Source: Leuctra nigra (Eukaryota > Arthropoda > Insecta > Plecoptera > Leuctridae). Taken from it: a stretch of 64,000 nucleotides of DNA. The notes under the pieces are model-generated. The model did not search any database, was not told the origin of the DNA, and saw only the letters and a program-made list of their open reading frames with translations. Shown here one piece after another: positions 34,437 to 44,500 of this stretch. How positions within the stretch are numbered: position 1 is the stretch's first letter; each line of letters starts with the position of its first letter. Made by a program: the position numbers and the translations under genes. The DNA lies in NCBI GenBank assembly GCA_934045905.1, contig OW203765.1, positions 22,135,409 to 22,199,408 on the forward strand. Reading direction: 5' to 3'.

Positions 34437-35506
34437 CGACGGCTGGTGTGTTGGATACCTCGGTTCTCGTTAGATCACCGAGGTTAAGCAACATTGAGCG
34501 CAGTCAGCGATTGGATGGGTGACCATTCAACTCTGCCTTGCCAGGTTGCTGCCGTTGGGCCAGAGAGACTGGGGTGTTTGGGGGTTAGTGTGACGACCTC
34601 CCTCCACCTGTTATCAGTCTCTCGACGGCGCGGGTTGTGGAGGCTCGTGCTGTGAATGTTACACCGTCCTTCGGAAGGGACGTTAAGCCGTTGGTCCCCT
34701 TGGTATCTTTCGTCAGGAGTAGGCTACATGCTAGGGATGGAGAAAATATCGATATATCGATATATATCGATATCAAACAAATATCGAAATATCGATACCT
34801 GAATATATTGAATATCGATATATTGATATATCGATATATTGAAATATTGAAATATCGATATATTGAAATATCGATATATTGAAGCCTTACCGCATGATAC
34901 AATTATGTTCTTAATTGAAGTTTATACCTACTATGGCAAAATAATTCATATTTGCAGTGCAGCGTTTACAAGATTTATGGACAATTTCTCAGATTATTCA
35001 TATTTTCTTTCTTATCTGGCCGGTGACCCTATATTTTGGAACGGCTGTGTTATTTATTTTTACATTTTCTTTTGAAATTCCTAGCAGTTTTAGGAGCAAT
35101 TTAATACATTCATACGATATATCAATATTTCCATACCTATACATCTAAATATTATTTCCATATCAATATTTCGATATTTCGATATTTCGATATTTCAATA
35201 TATCGATATATCGATACTTCGATATTTCAATATATCGATATTTCGATATTTCGATATTTCAATATTTCAATATATCGATATTTCGATATTTCAATATTTC
35301 AATATATCGATATATCGAAGTATCGATATATCGATATATCGAAGTATCGATATATCGATATATATCGATATATAAATGATATCGATAGTCGATATCAAAA
35401 TCCAAGTTCGCTCCATCCCTACTACATGCCGGTACCGGGTTTCCTCTCCTCCCTTCTCTATATTACATTCTCACTAGTGGAGCCTAGCTCTGTTGAGAAT
35501 ATAGAC

Positions 35507-35545
<39 letters not shown>
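34437..35545 (+). repeat. 5S-rRNA-derived SINE, split by an hAT element
   Basis: About 34450-34545 resembles 5S rRNA, including TACCTCGGTTCTCGTT, GATCACCGAGGTTAAGCA and GGATGGGTGACC (the internal control region used by RNA polymerase III with TFIIIA). A non-5S body follows (CCTTCGGAAGGGACGTTAAG) and resumes after the hAT insertion at 35422, ending in a TAA tract (35509-35545). A true 5S gene would stop after about 120 bp, so this is a SINE3-type element. Confidence 0.8.
34732..35421. mobile_element. Non-autonomous hAT element made of iterated TATCGATA
   Basis: Termini TAGGGATGGAG and CTCCATCCCTA, with exact 8-bp target duplications CTACATGC (34724-34731 and 35422-35429). Some 100 bp on the left and 260 bp on the right are variants of the palindromes ATATCGATAT and GAAATATTGA. 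The interior is AT-rich and encodes nothing. Inserted in the 5S SINE, so it is younger than that copy. Confidence 0.92.
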
Positions 35546-35548
<3 letters not shown>

Positions 35549-35582
35549 GCAGTAACTATAAAATTGAGTCAAAGTTACTTAC

Positions 35583-35713
35583 ATTATTTAAGCGTTCCGT
35601 TTAATTTGATGTTGTCCTGTTGATGTTGTTGCTTGTTGTTCTGGAAGACGCAATGGACTTTGTGCTGATATCCTGGAGTATTTATACCTTTTTACAGGAA
35701 CAGTATTTGCGTT
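35583..35713 (-). promoter_or_regulatory. Proximal TATA promoter and non-coding first exon of CAP-C
   Basis: The minus strand shows AACGCAAA (35706-35713, a variant of TGACGCAA), TATAAATA (35679-35686), a CAACAACATCAAC-rich leader and the donor AATAAT|GTAAGT (exon end 35583). The signal exon acceptor is 2.2 kb downstream. Confidence 0.75.
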
Positions 35714-36181
35714 CTTCGTATTCTATCAAAAAAGTTTAATTAATGTTTCATACTGAAGCACAATTAATAACTAACGCAATAGCAAGCTGATAATATGAAC
35801 TAATGCATTTTATAATTACGAGTAAAATTGATAATAATTTTACCTCATGTTACCACATGCCATTATTCATATAAGCCAATCGCTATATTATATGAATCAT
35901 GTGTATGGACAACCTGCATTTCAAATGACAACATATTTTTATACGGCCAGGTATCTTTCGACATTTCTGAACTGTTCGTAAAAAACTCACTTTTGAGTTT
36001 AATTTTTATTAGATTCTGAAGTGATCGTAAATACTCAAAATTTTAGAAACTACTAAGTAAAAAAGAGATTTGCATTGATTTATTATTTCTAAAGACAAGG
36101 TATTTGTTAGTGTTATAAAAAAACATATTGTTTCGAGGTTTAAAATAAAAGCTAATTCAGATGAATGTATGTAGCTGATAT

Positions 36182-36367
36182 GTGTTGATGTATTTTGGCG
36201 ACTTTGCGGCGCTACTAATTATGTTATTCTCCCTCCTGGGCGTTGCCAATTGCCAAGAAGTTTGTTTCGTACAAGAGATGTTATGCCAGTTGGTATCTAC
36301 CATATTGATCATGGATACGGTAAGAATGAACGTTAGGAAGGAGCGGCCGGAAGCTAATTGGAGGTAA
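36182..36367 (+). CDS. Doubtful small secreted-type ORF
   Basis: 61 codons whose first about 25 residues look like a signal peptide (FAALLIMLFSLLGVANCQ) followed by EVCFVQEMLCQL. A donor-like GTAAGA (36320) ends the plausible part, so it could be a first exon. There is no promoter, no partner exon and no homolog I recognise. The tail overlaps a tRNA-like repeat. It could well be chance. Confidence 0.2.
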   Translation: MLMYFGDFAALLIMLFSLLGVANCQEVCFVQEMLCQLVSTILIMDTVRMNVRKERPEANWR

Positions 36368-36385
36368 GGAACCTTGCGACTGATA

Positions 36386-36414
36386 AGGCCGACCACGGGA
36401 ATCGAACCCGGGAC
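36386..36414 (-). repeat. tRNA-like T-arm remnant
   Basis: The minus strand reads TCCCGGGTTCGATTCCCG followed by a GGTCGGCC acceptor-like end. The B box and T arm are good, but no D arm or matching 5' acceptor strand is found. It is probably the end of a SINE. Confidence 0.45.
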
Positions 36415-36928
36415 ATACTGAACACAACATTCTGAATTCTGAGTTAAACATGTTCAATAAAGACATTGTCATATTTGATGCTACGTTTGATATGAATGTA
36501 TACGTGGAATTGAAAATAGGTATCAATAAAATATACGATTTTAAATCGATTTGATTACAATTTAATTTATAATTGAATAACTTATATAAATTAAATTGTC
36601 ACTATAGTCCACATGGCTTTCAGGTAACCAGTGGATCAGCCTTTTTGTTTCTAAAGCTGTAAAACGAAAACATACCCCAATAAATGGACCCTTTTTATGG
36701 ATTCTATTCACTTCACTTGTGGTATAGAAAAATTATTCCTGGTTTTCCCTTACGTAATAATACAACGTTGAACCCACATATTAAAATGAAACTACCTTTT
36801 TAAAATGGAACTAAATATCTTACTAGTAAAAAATTAAGTCTGAATGAATAGCCTAACCGTCTAAAAGTAAAAATTCGGCCAATCTTACAATCATAAAACA
36901 CGCAGAATTTAAAAAGTCGTATACTTAC

Positions 36929-37046
36929 AATTTCTCGTCGAAATATTAAGCTAATACTGTTATTTTGTAGTTTGTATTGTAGATTGTATTGTTTTGAAGT
37001 TTGAGAGACGCATATTTTTGACATTAGCTTGCGATTAAAATTTATC
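36929..37046 (-). promoter_or_regulatory. Possible distal promoter and first exon of CAP-C
   Basis: GAAATT|GTAAGT on the minus strand (exon end 36929) and the leader upstream match the leader exon at 49930. The TATA box is degenerate (GATAAATT near 37040). The flank at 37200-37300 is homologous to 50280-50400, including TGACGCAAGTAT (from 37253). It may be a decayed or alternative start. Confidence 0.45.
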
Positions 37047-37537
37047 ATTTGTGTAGTTAATTATGTTTGGATAAATTGTCATTACTGTAATGTGAAGGTG
37101 CATTATCACAAATGTCCTACTTCGATGCAAATATCTCATACATGCAATTAATGAATCGGAAACAAAATTTATTACTTTTATTCCGACTTCATTTCCTTAT
37201 GATTGATTGAACGTGACTAACGTATGACACATAATCCAAAATGTCCATTATGTGACGCAAGTATCGTATGCCAGACAGAGAGTCTATAATAGGAAACTAC
37301 TTTTATAACTTTTAATATAAAGTACGTTTAACCTCACCTCATTCGCCACACTTGATTTGTAAAAAACAATATCTAAAACCGAGAGGAAATTAGGTCGCTA
37401 GAAGCATGGGATCAGAATAGACCTCTAATTAATAACTAAAACATAAATGACAAAATTTGGATCTGTAAACTAGAGTTGGTCCTGCCATGAGTGCAACATT
37501 TCAGATCGATCAGAGAAGTGGTGTGACCTGTAAGTCA

Positions 37538-37646
37538 GGGAAACTAGATGGTTCATACTCTGCCTCTCTCTGACCCATAACATACACATGTTTTTATATG
37601 GAGCAGAGAGAGGCAGGGTATGAACCATCTAGTTTCCCTGACTGTA
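37538..37646. repeat. Hairpin with 38-bp arms
   Basis: TCAGGGAAACTAGATGGTTC pairs with GAACCATCTAGTTTCCCTGA, and the stem continues into CTGCCTCTCTCTG / CAGAGAGAGGCAG around a loop of about 30 bp. Family unknown. Confidence 0.8.
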
Positions 37647-37812
37647 CAATCCTCAGGAATCAGTAAAAAAGAGGTCCGTGTCAAAAGCGTCAAAAGGAGA
37701 CACTCACTTTGCTATTTCAATAAGATTGTTTAGTGTAACCGGTTATTCAAACTTTGATTACATTTTTGAGTAACCCAAAAATGGCATTTCATATTTTAAA
37801 TTTTTAAATAAT

Positions 37813-39042
37813 ATACGACAGGCTACCTAGAGAGATGGTGTGGAAGTGTTTGAAGAGGAAAGAAGTGTGTGGAGAACTAATAAAGAAGATAAAGAGTACG
37901 TATAAGAACAGCTGGAGTTGTGTGCAGTGCAGTGTAGGGAGGACAGAATGGTTCCAAGTAAATGAAGGCTTAAAGCAAGGTAGTGTGTTGTCACCGACTC
38001 TGTTTGGTGTTGTAATGGATGAGATGGTACGGGAAGTGGAGAATGACGAAGTGGAAGGAAGGGATTCAAAAACATTTATATATGCAGATGACATTATGAT
38101 ATGGAGCGAGTCGGAAGATGAGATACAGTTGAAGGTGGATAAATGGAATTGTGTGACAGAAAAGTATGGCCTACATATTAGCAGAGAAAAGAGTGAAACA
38201 TTGTGTATGGACAGAGGAAAGAAGGCGAGGTGCAAGATTGGAATCCAGGGAGCAATGCTGCAAGAACGGGAGGAGTTTAAATATTTAGGAAGTGTTGTGA
38301 CAAGGGATGGTAAGGTGGAGCGCGAGATAAAGAAGAGACGAGCAGCGGCGGAGAGCTTTTACCAATGTGTTCGGAAGCTGTTATGGAAGGAGGGTATACC
38401 AATGAGGTGCAAACTACTGATATACAAACTGTACTATATTCCAATCCTGACATATGGGGCGGTAACATGGCCAATGGGCAGAAGAGAAATAGCAGAAATC
38501 CAGGCATCACAGATGAAGTTTTTGAGAGGGGTGGCGGGAGTGACCAAGTTGGATAAAATCAGGAGTAAGAAGATAAGACAAGACTTGGGAGTGGAGAAGT
38601 TAAGTTTGAAGATAAGTCGAGAGAGGTTGAGATGGTTCGGGCACATGAAAAGAATGGGAGAGGAGAGAATTCCTAGAAGAGAATTTGAGAAGGGAAGACA
38701 AGTGAAGAAAAAGAAGGCTGGGCGTCCGAGGACCAAGTGGATGGACAGCATTGAAGAGGATGTGGCGGAGAGAGGCGAAGATTGGAGGAGAGTGGAAGGA
38801 GAGAAGTGGTGGGAAGATGTAGAAAGATGGAATGAGTTGGTGGAGCGGCAGGTGGAGGAATCAGAGGAGAGCGAAGACGATGAGGAAGAAGACGACGGGG
38901 AAGAAGTTGGAATGGCCGGCCGACTTCGGCATCCCAGGAGGCCCTAGAAGAAGGTGGAGCTACCTCCACCCCCCAACCCGACTTTAGTTGGATGGGGTAT
39001 AATTAATTGTTAATTAATTGATATAATAAAAAAAAAAAAAAC
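37813..39042 (+). mobile_element. 5'-truncated non-LTR retrotransposon (reverse transcriptase half)
   Basis: Starts abruptly inside the RT domain (YDRLPRE just upstream of the ATG at 37835). A 370-codon frame is followed by a short 3' UTR with CTACCTCCACC and an A run at about 39029-39041. The 5' truncation plus poly-A end are hallmarks of target-primed reverse transcription. Confidence 0.88.
37835..38947 (+). CDS. Non-LTR retrotransposon reverse transcriptase, C-terminal part
   Basis: 370 codons without a stop. Visible RT landmarks: GLKQGSVLSPTLF (45-57), the catalytic FIYADD (81-86), FKYLGSVV (148-155), then the post-RT stretch RLRWFGHMKRM (264-274), GRPRTKWMDSIEEDV, and an acidic C-terminus. 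The fingers region and the endonuclease are missing, so it cannot be autonomous. The open frame suggests a recent insertion. Clade not certain. Confidence 0.88.
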   Translation: MVWKCLKRKEVCGELIKKIKSTYKNSWSCVQCSVGRTEWFQVNEGLKQGSVLSPTLFGVVMDEMVREVENDEVEGRDSKTFIYADDIMIWSESEDEIQLKVDKWNCVTEKYGLHISREKSETLCMDRGKKARCKIGIQGAMLQEREEFKYLGSVVTRDGKVEREIKKRRAAAESFYQCVRKLLWKEGIPMRCKLLIYKLYYIPILTYGAVTWPMGRREIAEIQASQMKFLRGVAGVTKLDKIRSKKIRQDLGVEKLSLKISRERLRWFGHMKRMGEERIPRREFEKGRQVKKKKAGRPRTKWMDSIEEDVAERGEDWRRVEGEKWWEDVERWNELVERQVEESEESEDDEEEDDGEEVGMAGRLRHPRRP

Positions 39043-39176
39043 GAATATATAATTAATGTTTCAAAGTAGTCATTTTAGAAGTGCGTTCATCTCTTTCAAC
39101 GTCTAATTGTCCTACTGGAAACTGCGTTATTGGAAACTGTCATATATTTTGAGATTCTTGAACGGTCTAATCTAAT
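39043..39176. other. Short spacer between two LINE copies
   Basis: AT-rich sequence with no recognised feature. Confidence 0.4.
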
Positions 39177-40640
39177 ATTTATTTATTTATTTTATTTATT
39201 TATTTCAACAAAGGACATGTTCAGTATTACAGTGATGCAATTAAAAAACAATGTATATGTCATGTCAATAAAACGAAACATTCAAGTCGTAAGTCTTATC
39301 ATACCCGTCAATTTGCACATATGTATTTACATTAAAATACAAAATACATTTATGAAAATAATTATAATAATTTGAAGAAGTGTAGTCATAGAGTATTAAA
39401 ACAAAACTAGAATAATCAAGTACCACATTCTCCCTGCTGGTCATCACAAACATGACTTTTACAAGTAGTTAAAAACTCGTCAACAGAATAGAAGCCTCCA
39501 TTAATAAGGAACAATTTTAATTTTAGTTTGAACAACAACATACTTTCTATTTTTTTGATACAGCTTGGCAAGTGATTATATAGATTTACTCCTTTATATG
39601 ATAGGTCCTGTTCATAGAGCGCTGTTTTATGTTGAAAGTTTCGTAGTTTGTTTTGGTTTCTTACATTATAGTGATGTACATCCCCGATGTTTCAAACAAA
39701 TGGACGTGTTTCCTGATTTGAATTATTATTTCATATATATATATACGCTTGACAATGTTAGAATTTTAAACTCCTTGAATAGTTCTCGGCATGAAAAGCG
39801 CCTCCACTTTTTATGAATAATGCGTAGTGCCGATTTTTGCACTGTAAACAATTTGCAAGCATAATGTACTCCCCCCCAGAATATTATACCATACCTCAAT
39901 AAAGGTTCAAACAATCCCAAATAAATGGTTTTCATCGTGGAAATGTCAAAATTACTTCTTAGGATTCTCAATGCATAACAGGCTCTCGTTAGTTTGAGCT
40001 TCTGGTTGTTGATATGTTCATGCCAGTTTAGGTTTTTGTCAATTTCCAAGAAATCGAGTTGAATTTGTTACATTAATATTTACTGAGCCATTTGCAATTT
40101 TTGGTGGAGCAACATCTACGGTCGTGTTGTGCGGATTGCGAAACGCGAGTAGCTGAGTTTTTGAATTATTGAGGGCTAGCTTATTTACTTCAAACCACTT
40201 ATTTACATTTCTTAACGTTTTATTCAAATTTTGTTCGGCTTCCAGAATATTATTTCCCACGGCTACTATAGTGGTGTCATCCGCGAACTTAGTAATTTTG
40301 ACGTTCGGGAGCTTGCTCTCCAAATCGTTGACATAAAAATTGAAAATTATTGGTCCCAGGACCGAACCTTGTGGAATACCTGAAGTTATTGTACCCTTAT
40401 TAGATTGTACTTTTCGCCTTGTGCCATCATCTGATATGTGCATAATTTCAACTACATGTTGCCTATTCTCTAAGTAAGACATAATTAAGTTGTGAGCAGT
40501 ATCTCTTATTCCCATTCTATCTAATTTTTTTGCAAGCAGATGGTGATCAAGGCAATCAAAAGCTTTCTGAAGATCGCAATACAACCCAAGAGTGCACTTA
40601 CTTTTGTCCATGGACTGTAATATATATAATATAATATCAA
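39177..40640 (-). pseudogene. Jockey-like LINE fragment with frameshifted reverse transcriptase
   Basis: The minus-strand frame 40611-40039 has TLGLYCDLQKAFDCLDHH, GIPQGSVLGPIIFNFYVNDL and the catalytic KFADDT. At about 40040-40050, just after STRFLG, the frame shifts and continues as EIDKNLNWHEHI down to 39726. After a further break, the typical C-terminus (NVRNQNK, LYNHLPSCIKKI, FYSVDEF) is readable to about 39416. The TTTATT-rich tract at 39177-39207 is the 3' tail. The 5' end is truncated and abuts an hAT-like end at 40638. Confidence 0.85.
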
Positions 40641-41115
40641 GGCTGGGGCAAACCTTCTGGCTGAAGGGCCCTTTTGATTGTGAAATGAAGGTTGCTGCTA
40701 TGTGAAAGGCTGTTGAACGAATTGGTATAGGAATAATTTAATTGTGGGGAGCAATAAAAACAGATTTATCAAAAGTGCTCCCGAATAGAGGGGGTTCAGG
40801 GCCAAATCCCTCCGAGAAAATTTTCTATCAGATACTTACATTTTTATGCATTTTGAGACACATTTAGTTTAGTCTAGTATATTTAAGAAATCGTGTCAAT
40901 CCCAATCAAAAACGATTTACAAATAAATTTATATGATTGAAATCCCACATATGCCACCATTTGTAAATCAGATGAAATTTCACATTTCTCTTCCATACTT
41001 ATTCCCGTATGTTGAAAATTTATATCCAGCTAGCTGGCTGATCTTCTGGTATTTATTTATTTTATTGTAACTGTACCTATTTACAAAAATAAAACCGGCG
41101 GGCCGCACCATTGAG
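40638..41115. mobile_element. Probable hAT-type remnant
   Basis: The left end CAAGGCTGGGGCAAACCTTC and the right part AAAACCGGCGGGCCGCACC resemble ends of hAT elements, but they do not form clean inverted repeats and no target duplication is seen. No transposase frame. Confidence 0.3.
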
Positions 41116-41349
41116 GATGGCAATTTTTAATTTTTAATTTTTTTTAAAAAAATGCAAAAATCCTAATTTTCATGCACTTATAGGAATTATTTATAACCCT
41201 TATTTTTGCTCTGTGATATGCTCCCACCCCTTTGATTCTTAGATTGTTTCCAAGGATATATTTTGTGGTATTTGTAATTGCAAACAAAATACACTTATAA
41301 TTCATTTATTTCGATAAACATGGATAATATATTTAATCCAATTACATTT

Positions 41350-41598
41350 CTATGCACAAAGATTGTTGTGACATCCAGCTTCTGGATTCTGACATTTACT
41401 GCAAGGTTTCATACAGTTCATGCAGTTTCGTACATTTTCCCGTCAATCATGTTCCCTGTTGGACCATAGTTACATCCGTAGTACGCCTTGTAGGGGTACG
41501 TAGCATCATTAGCATCCTGGTAGTAGATGTAACCACAGCCAACCAAGTTAGACTCAGCCCATACCAACTGGGTGTAATGTCCTGTCGCCTCGGAGAAC
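41350..41598 (-). CDS. CAP-D last coding exon (frameshifted)
   Basis: In frame through TGHYTQLVWAESNL, GCGYIYYQD, GCNYGPTGN and MYETA, then TGA. The original tail and its TAG are readable in a different frame to 41350. Acceptor TCTCACAG. Confidence 0.85.
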
Positions 41599-44500
41599 CT
41601 GTGAGAAAGTTTAGATTTTATAAAGAAGGAGGTTTAATTACGTAAACCAAGCAGCAGCGTTTCATAATAACAGTGCTGACTTGAGACATTTCCATAAGGC
41701 AATCTCATGTGACATCACAGCTGACTAAAATCTAACTGGGGGTCAGATGCTTTCAGTATAAATAAGTAATCATTCAATTTCTTGATATCCTTATTTTATT
41801 TGATACTATTTCTGTCCTTCTTTTTATCATCTTTCTTTCAAAACTGTATTTAATATTCAAATAAACTATTAAAACATTGCCTGTCCCCCAGCAAAATAAA
41901 CAAGACTGAGGTTTGCTACCATAGCAACCAGGGCGGTGCATTACATGCAGAAATCTTATATTTTAAGATTCTTTAATATTTTAATGATACTTTTCGGTAA
42001 TTGTCATCAATTAATTGTCCAAAGATATTGATATTTTAAAGAAATTTTTTGGAGTGATTGCAAATTATTCGTCAATTTTTTTGGAAGAAAATGCCTTCTT
42101 GTTGATCCCATTTCGTGTCGGGTTTTTCCAAGGTGTCTAGGGCAGAAACTTACAAACGCAAATCAATTTGCAACGCGTTACACAGGCTGTTTTCCTAGTA
42201 TACACCCTGAAACCGATATAGTTTCCTGTAGTACATAATCAACCTGATTGTTGTACAAGTTTGGTTAAGGTGCTGCAAGCGCAAGCGATTTTGCTGCTTT
42301 TTGTAGACACTTTTTGCGATACGATTGGAGACGAAATGGGTGGACCAAATAATTTGAAATTTTAATCGTGATTAGATAAAAGACAAACTTAGGGTTATCC
42401 CTTGGTACATTTTTAATTTTTTGTCTCGTTAATTAGTAATAATTAGTGGATTTTTGGTGAAAAATTAGCTATTTTCTCGTCTCGCTGGGGGCCGTATAAA
42501 ATTAAACTTCAAAAATGTGCCAAGGGATAACCCTAAGTTTGTCTTTCATCTAATCATGATTAAAATTTGAGATCAATTGGTTTACGGGTTTGGTCTCCAA
42601 TCGTATCGCAAATTTCATCGTTTTGCGCGGTTTTGTTGAATAACCGGCGCCTAATTAACGATGCAATAAGCAAAAATTAAAAAGGGCTACTTATATACAA
42701 TCGGACTGATCATGTGAACATCCTGTAAAAGTTACACTCACTTATGAAACAATTTTTCTCTTTCAATTTTCTAAAACGGCCGAGCGCTAGTATCACCTTA
42801 AGTGTACACATTTTTATAATAAATGTAGAAATGAATACAGAGAGAAATAACGAAATAAATAAAAAGAATCTCACTTGTACGGCGAGATGTCGTCCTTGTT
42901 AAAGTCTTTTACTTCATCGTACCACATTTGAACGCCTTTGTCCCAGTCAGATTTCCCATCATTGACCAGGTTTGAGCTCATGGTCATAGCTAAGTTCTGG
43001 CCCACGCTGGTCTTCGGGATATTTCGGCATTGGTCGTGGCCGAAATCGCATTGATTCACCCAGTGCTGAGCAAGGGTCGCCAATTCATCGTCCCACTTCT
43101 ACAAGATCATTAGAATTCATTACTCATTAGAACTACATCATAATGTTTTATGGAATGATAATCTTCATAAATATTCTCGATAAGAGTTTAGAGCAAATTC
43201 GAATTTGACCATTTTAATCATATTCATAAGCCAATCGTGTAAGTATTAGAAATCAGGAAATCCGCGGAGTATATTTTTCTTTTGAAACCAGTGTTTTGAT
43301 CAACCTGGAATCCGGATCAATTCCCATGTTTAGGAACATATCCATAGTTAGTTACGAGCTCAGCAGGGCGATTGTATAACTTTCTTAGCCGAGATAATGG
43401 ATCGTTATCTATACCAATTGATGAAAGTAAACTATTAATATCATTGTTAATCATTTGAATTGTGCAAAAGCTACGAGGATATGTATTATAATCACATTAT
43501 TTATCTCAGGACGTCGACTTTACGCACTTTGAATTGCTTTACCTTCTGATAGGCTAAATTACTTTCATCAATTGGTATCGATAACGATCCATTATCTCGG
43601 CTAAGAAGATATACAATCGCACTGCAGGTTGAAATAGTGTTAAAATAGAAAATTAATGAAGTTTTATGAAGTTCACAAAATACTGGTTGAATTGGTTTAA
43701 ACAATTTGAATTCAAGGACTGCTAGAGTTTCATACGTGTTCAATAGGAAGGAGGCGGCTGGAGGGGGGGGGGGGGGGCACGCAAGAGTATCCTTCCGGGA
43801 ATCCTCAAAGACCGAAAAAAAAGAAAAATACGGGAGTAATATTATTATTTGTGCTGTTTGACCCTTTTCCAGGAAAGATAACTTTGCCTCCACCATTGAT
43901 ATTATTGGGCTACTTTCGGAATGAACATATGTTAATATTTTATAGTCTATAAAAGTTAAAAAATATTGTTCAAATTGGAAGAAAAAACCATCTCTGGCTT
44001 TTGTCCGAAAAAGACAATTTAAACTTTGATGCAGAGCATGTGTAAATCGCACAGAAATGTTAAAAATGCCAAAAAAAATATTGAAAAAATATTGAATATT
44101 GCGTATTGAAATTGTACAAAAATGGTTCCGTGTATATGCGGCCCAGACCCCCATATACTGGGAGGACACCCCATTCAGACGTCCATAGTTCTACTAGATT
44201 TCGTTTCCTTCCCTCGTACAGCTAAATGGACACCCTTATTATTACCAAGTTCTGCATGTTTGTTGCTCCTGGTTGTCCTCCATTGCTCCCAAGTGTCTCC
44301 TGACCACTAGCCACTCTTGCACGCAGCTCGTTGTGCTTGTCGACGATGAACTGCTGATCCGATGCGTCAACACCTCGAGCGATCACATTACCACACTTCT
44401 CAGCCGGTGTCTGGAAACAACAGGAGTCTTGAAGTAGATCAAGCAGAGCACACAATCACGAAGAACGAAGTAATTTTTGTTTTGGTAATAAGAATTAAGA

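Noticed and set aside
34450..34570. A functional 5S rRNA gene
   Set aside because: Similarity covers only the 5S-like part, with several changes, and it continues into a SINE body and TAA tail.
34585..34902. ORFs rich in Ile, Tyr, Ser and Asp near 34.6-35.1 kb
   Set aside because: They translate the TATCGA repeats of an hAT element.
39565..39816. An 83-codon plus-strand ORF
   Set aside because: Antisense to the C-terminal part of the Jockey-like RT pseudogene.
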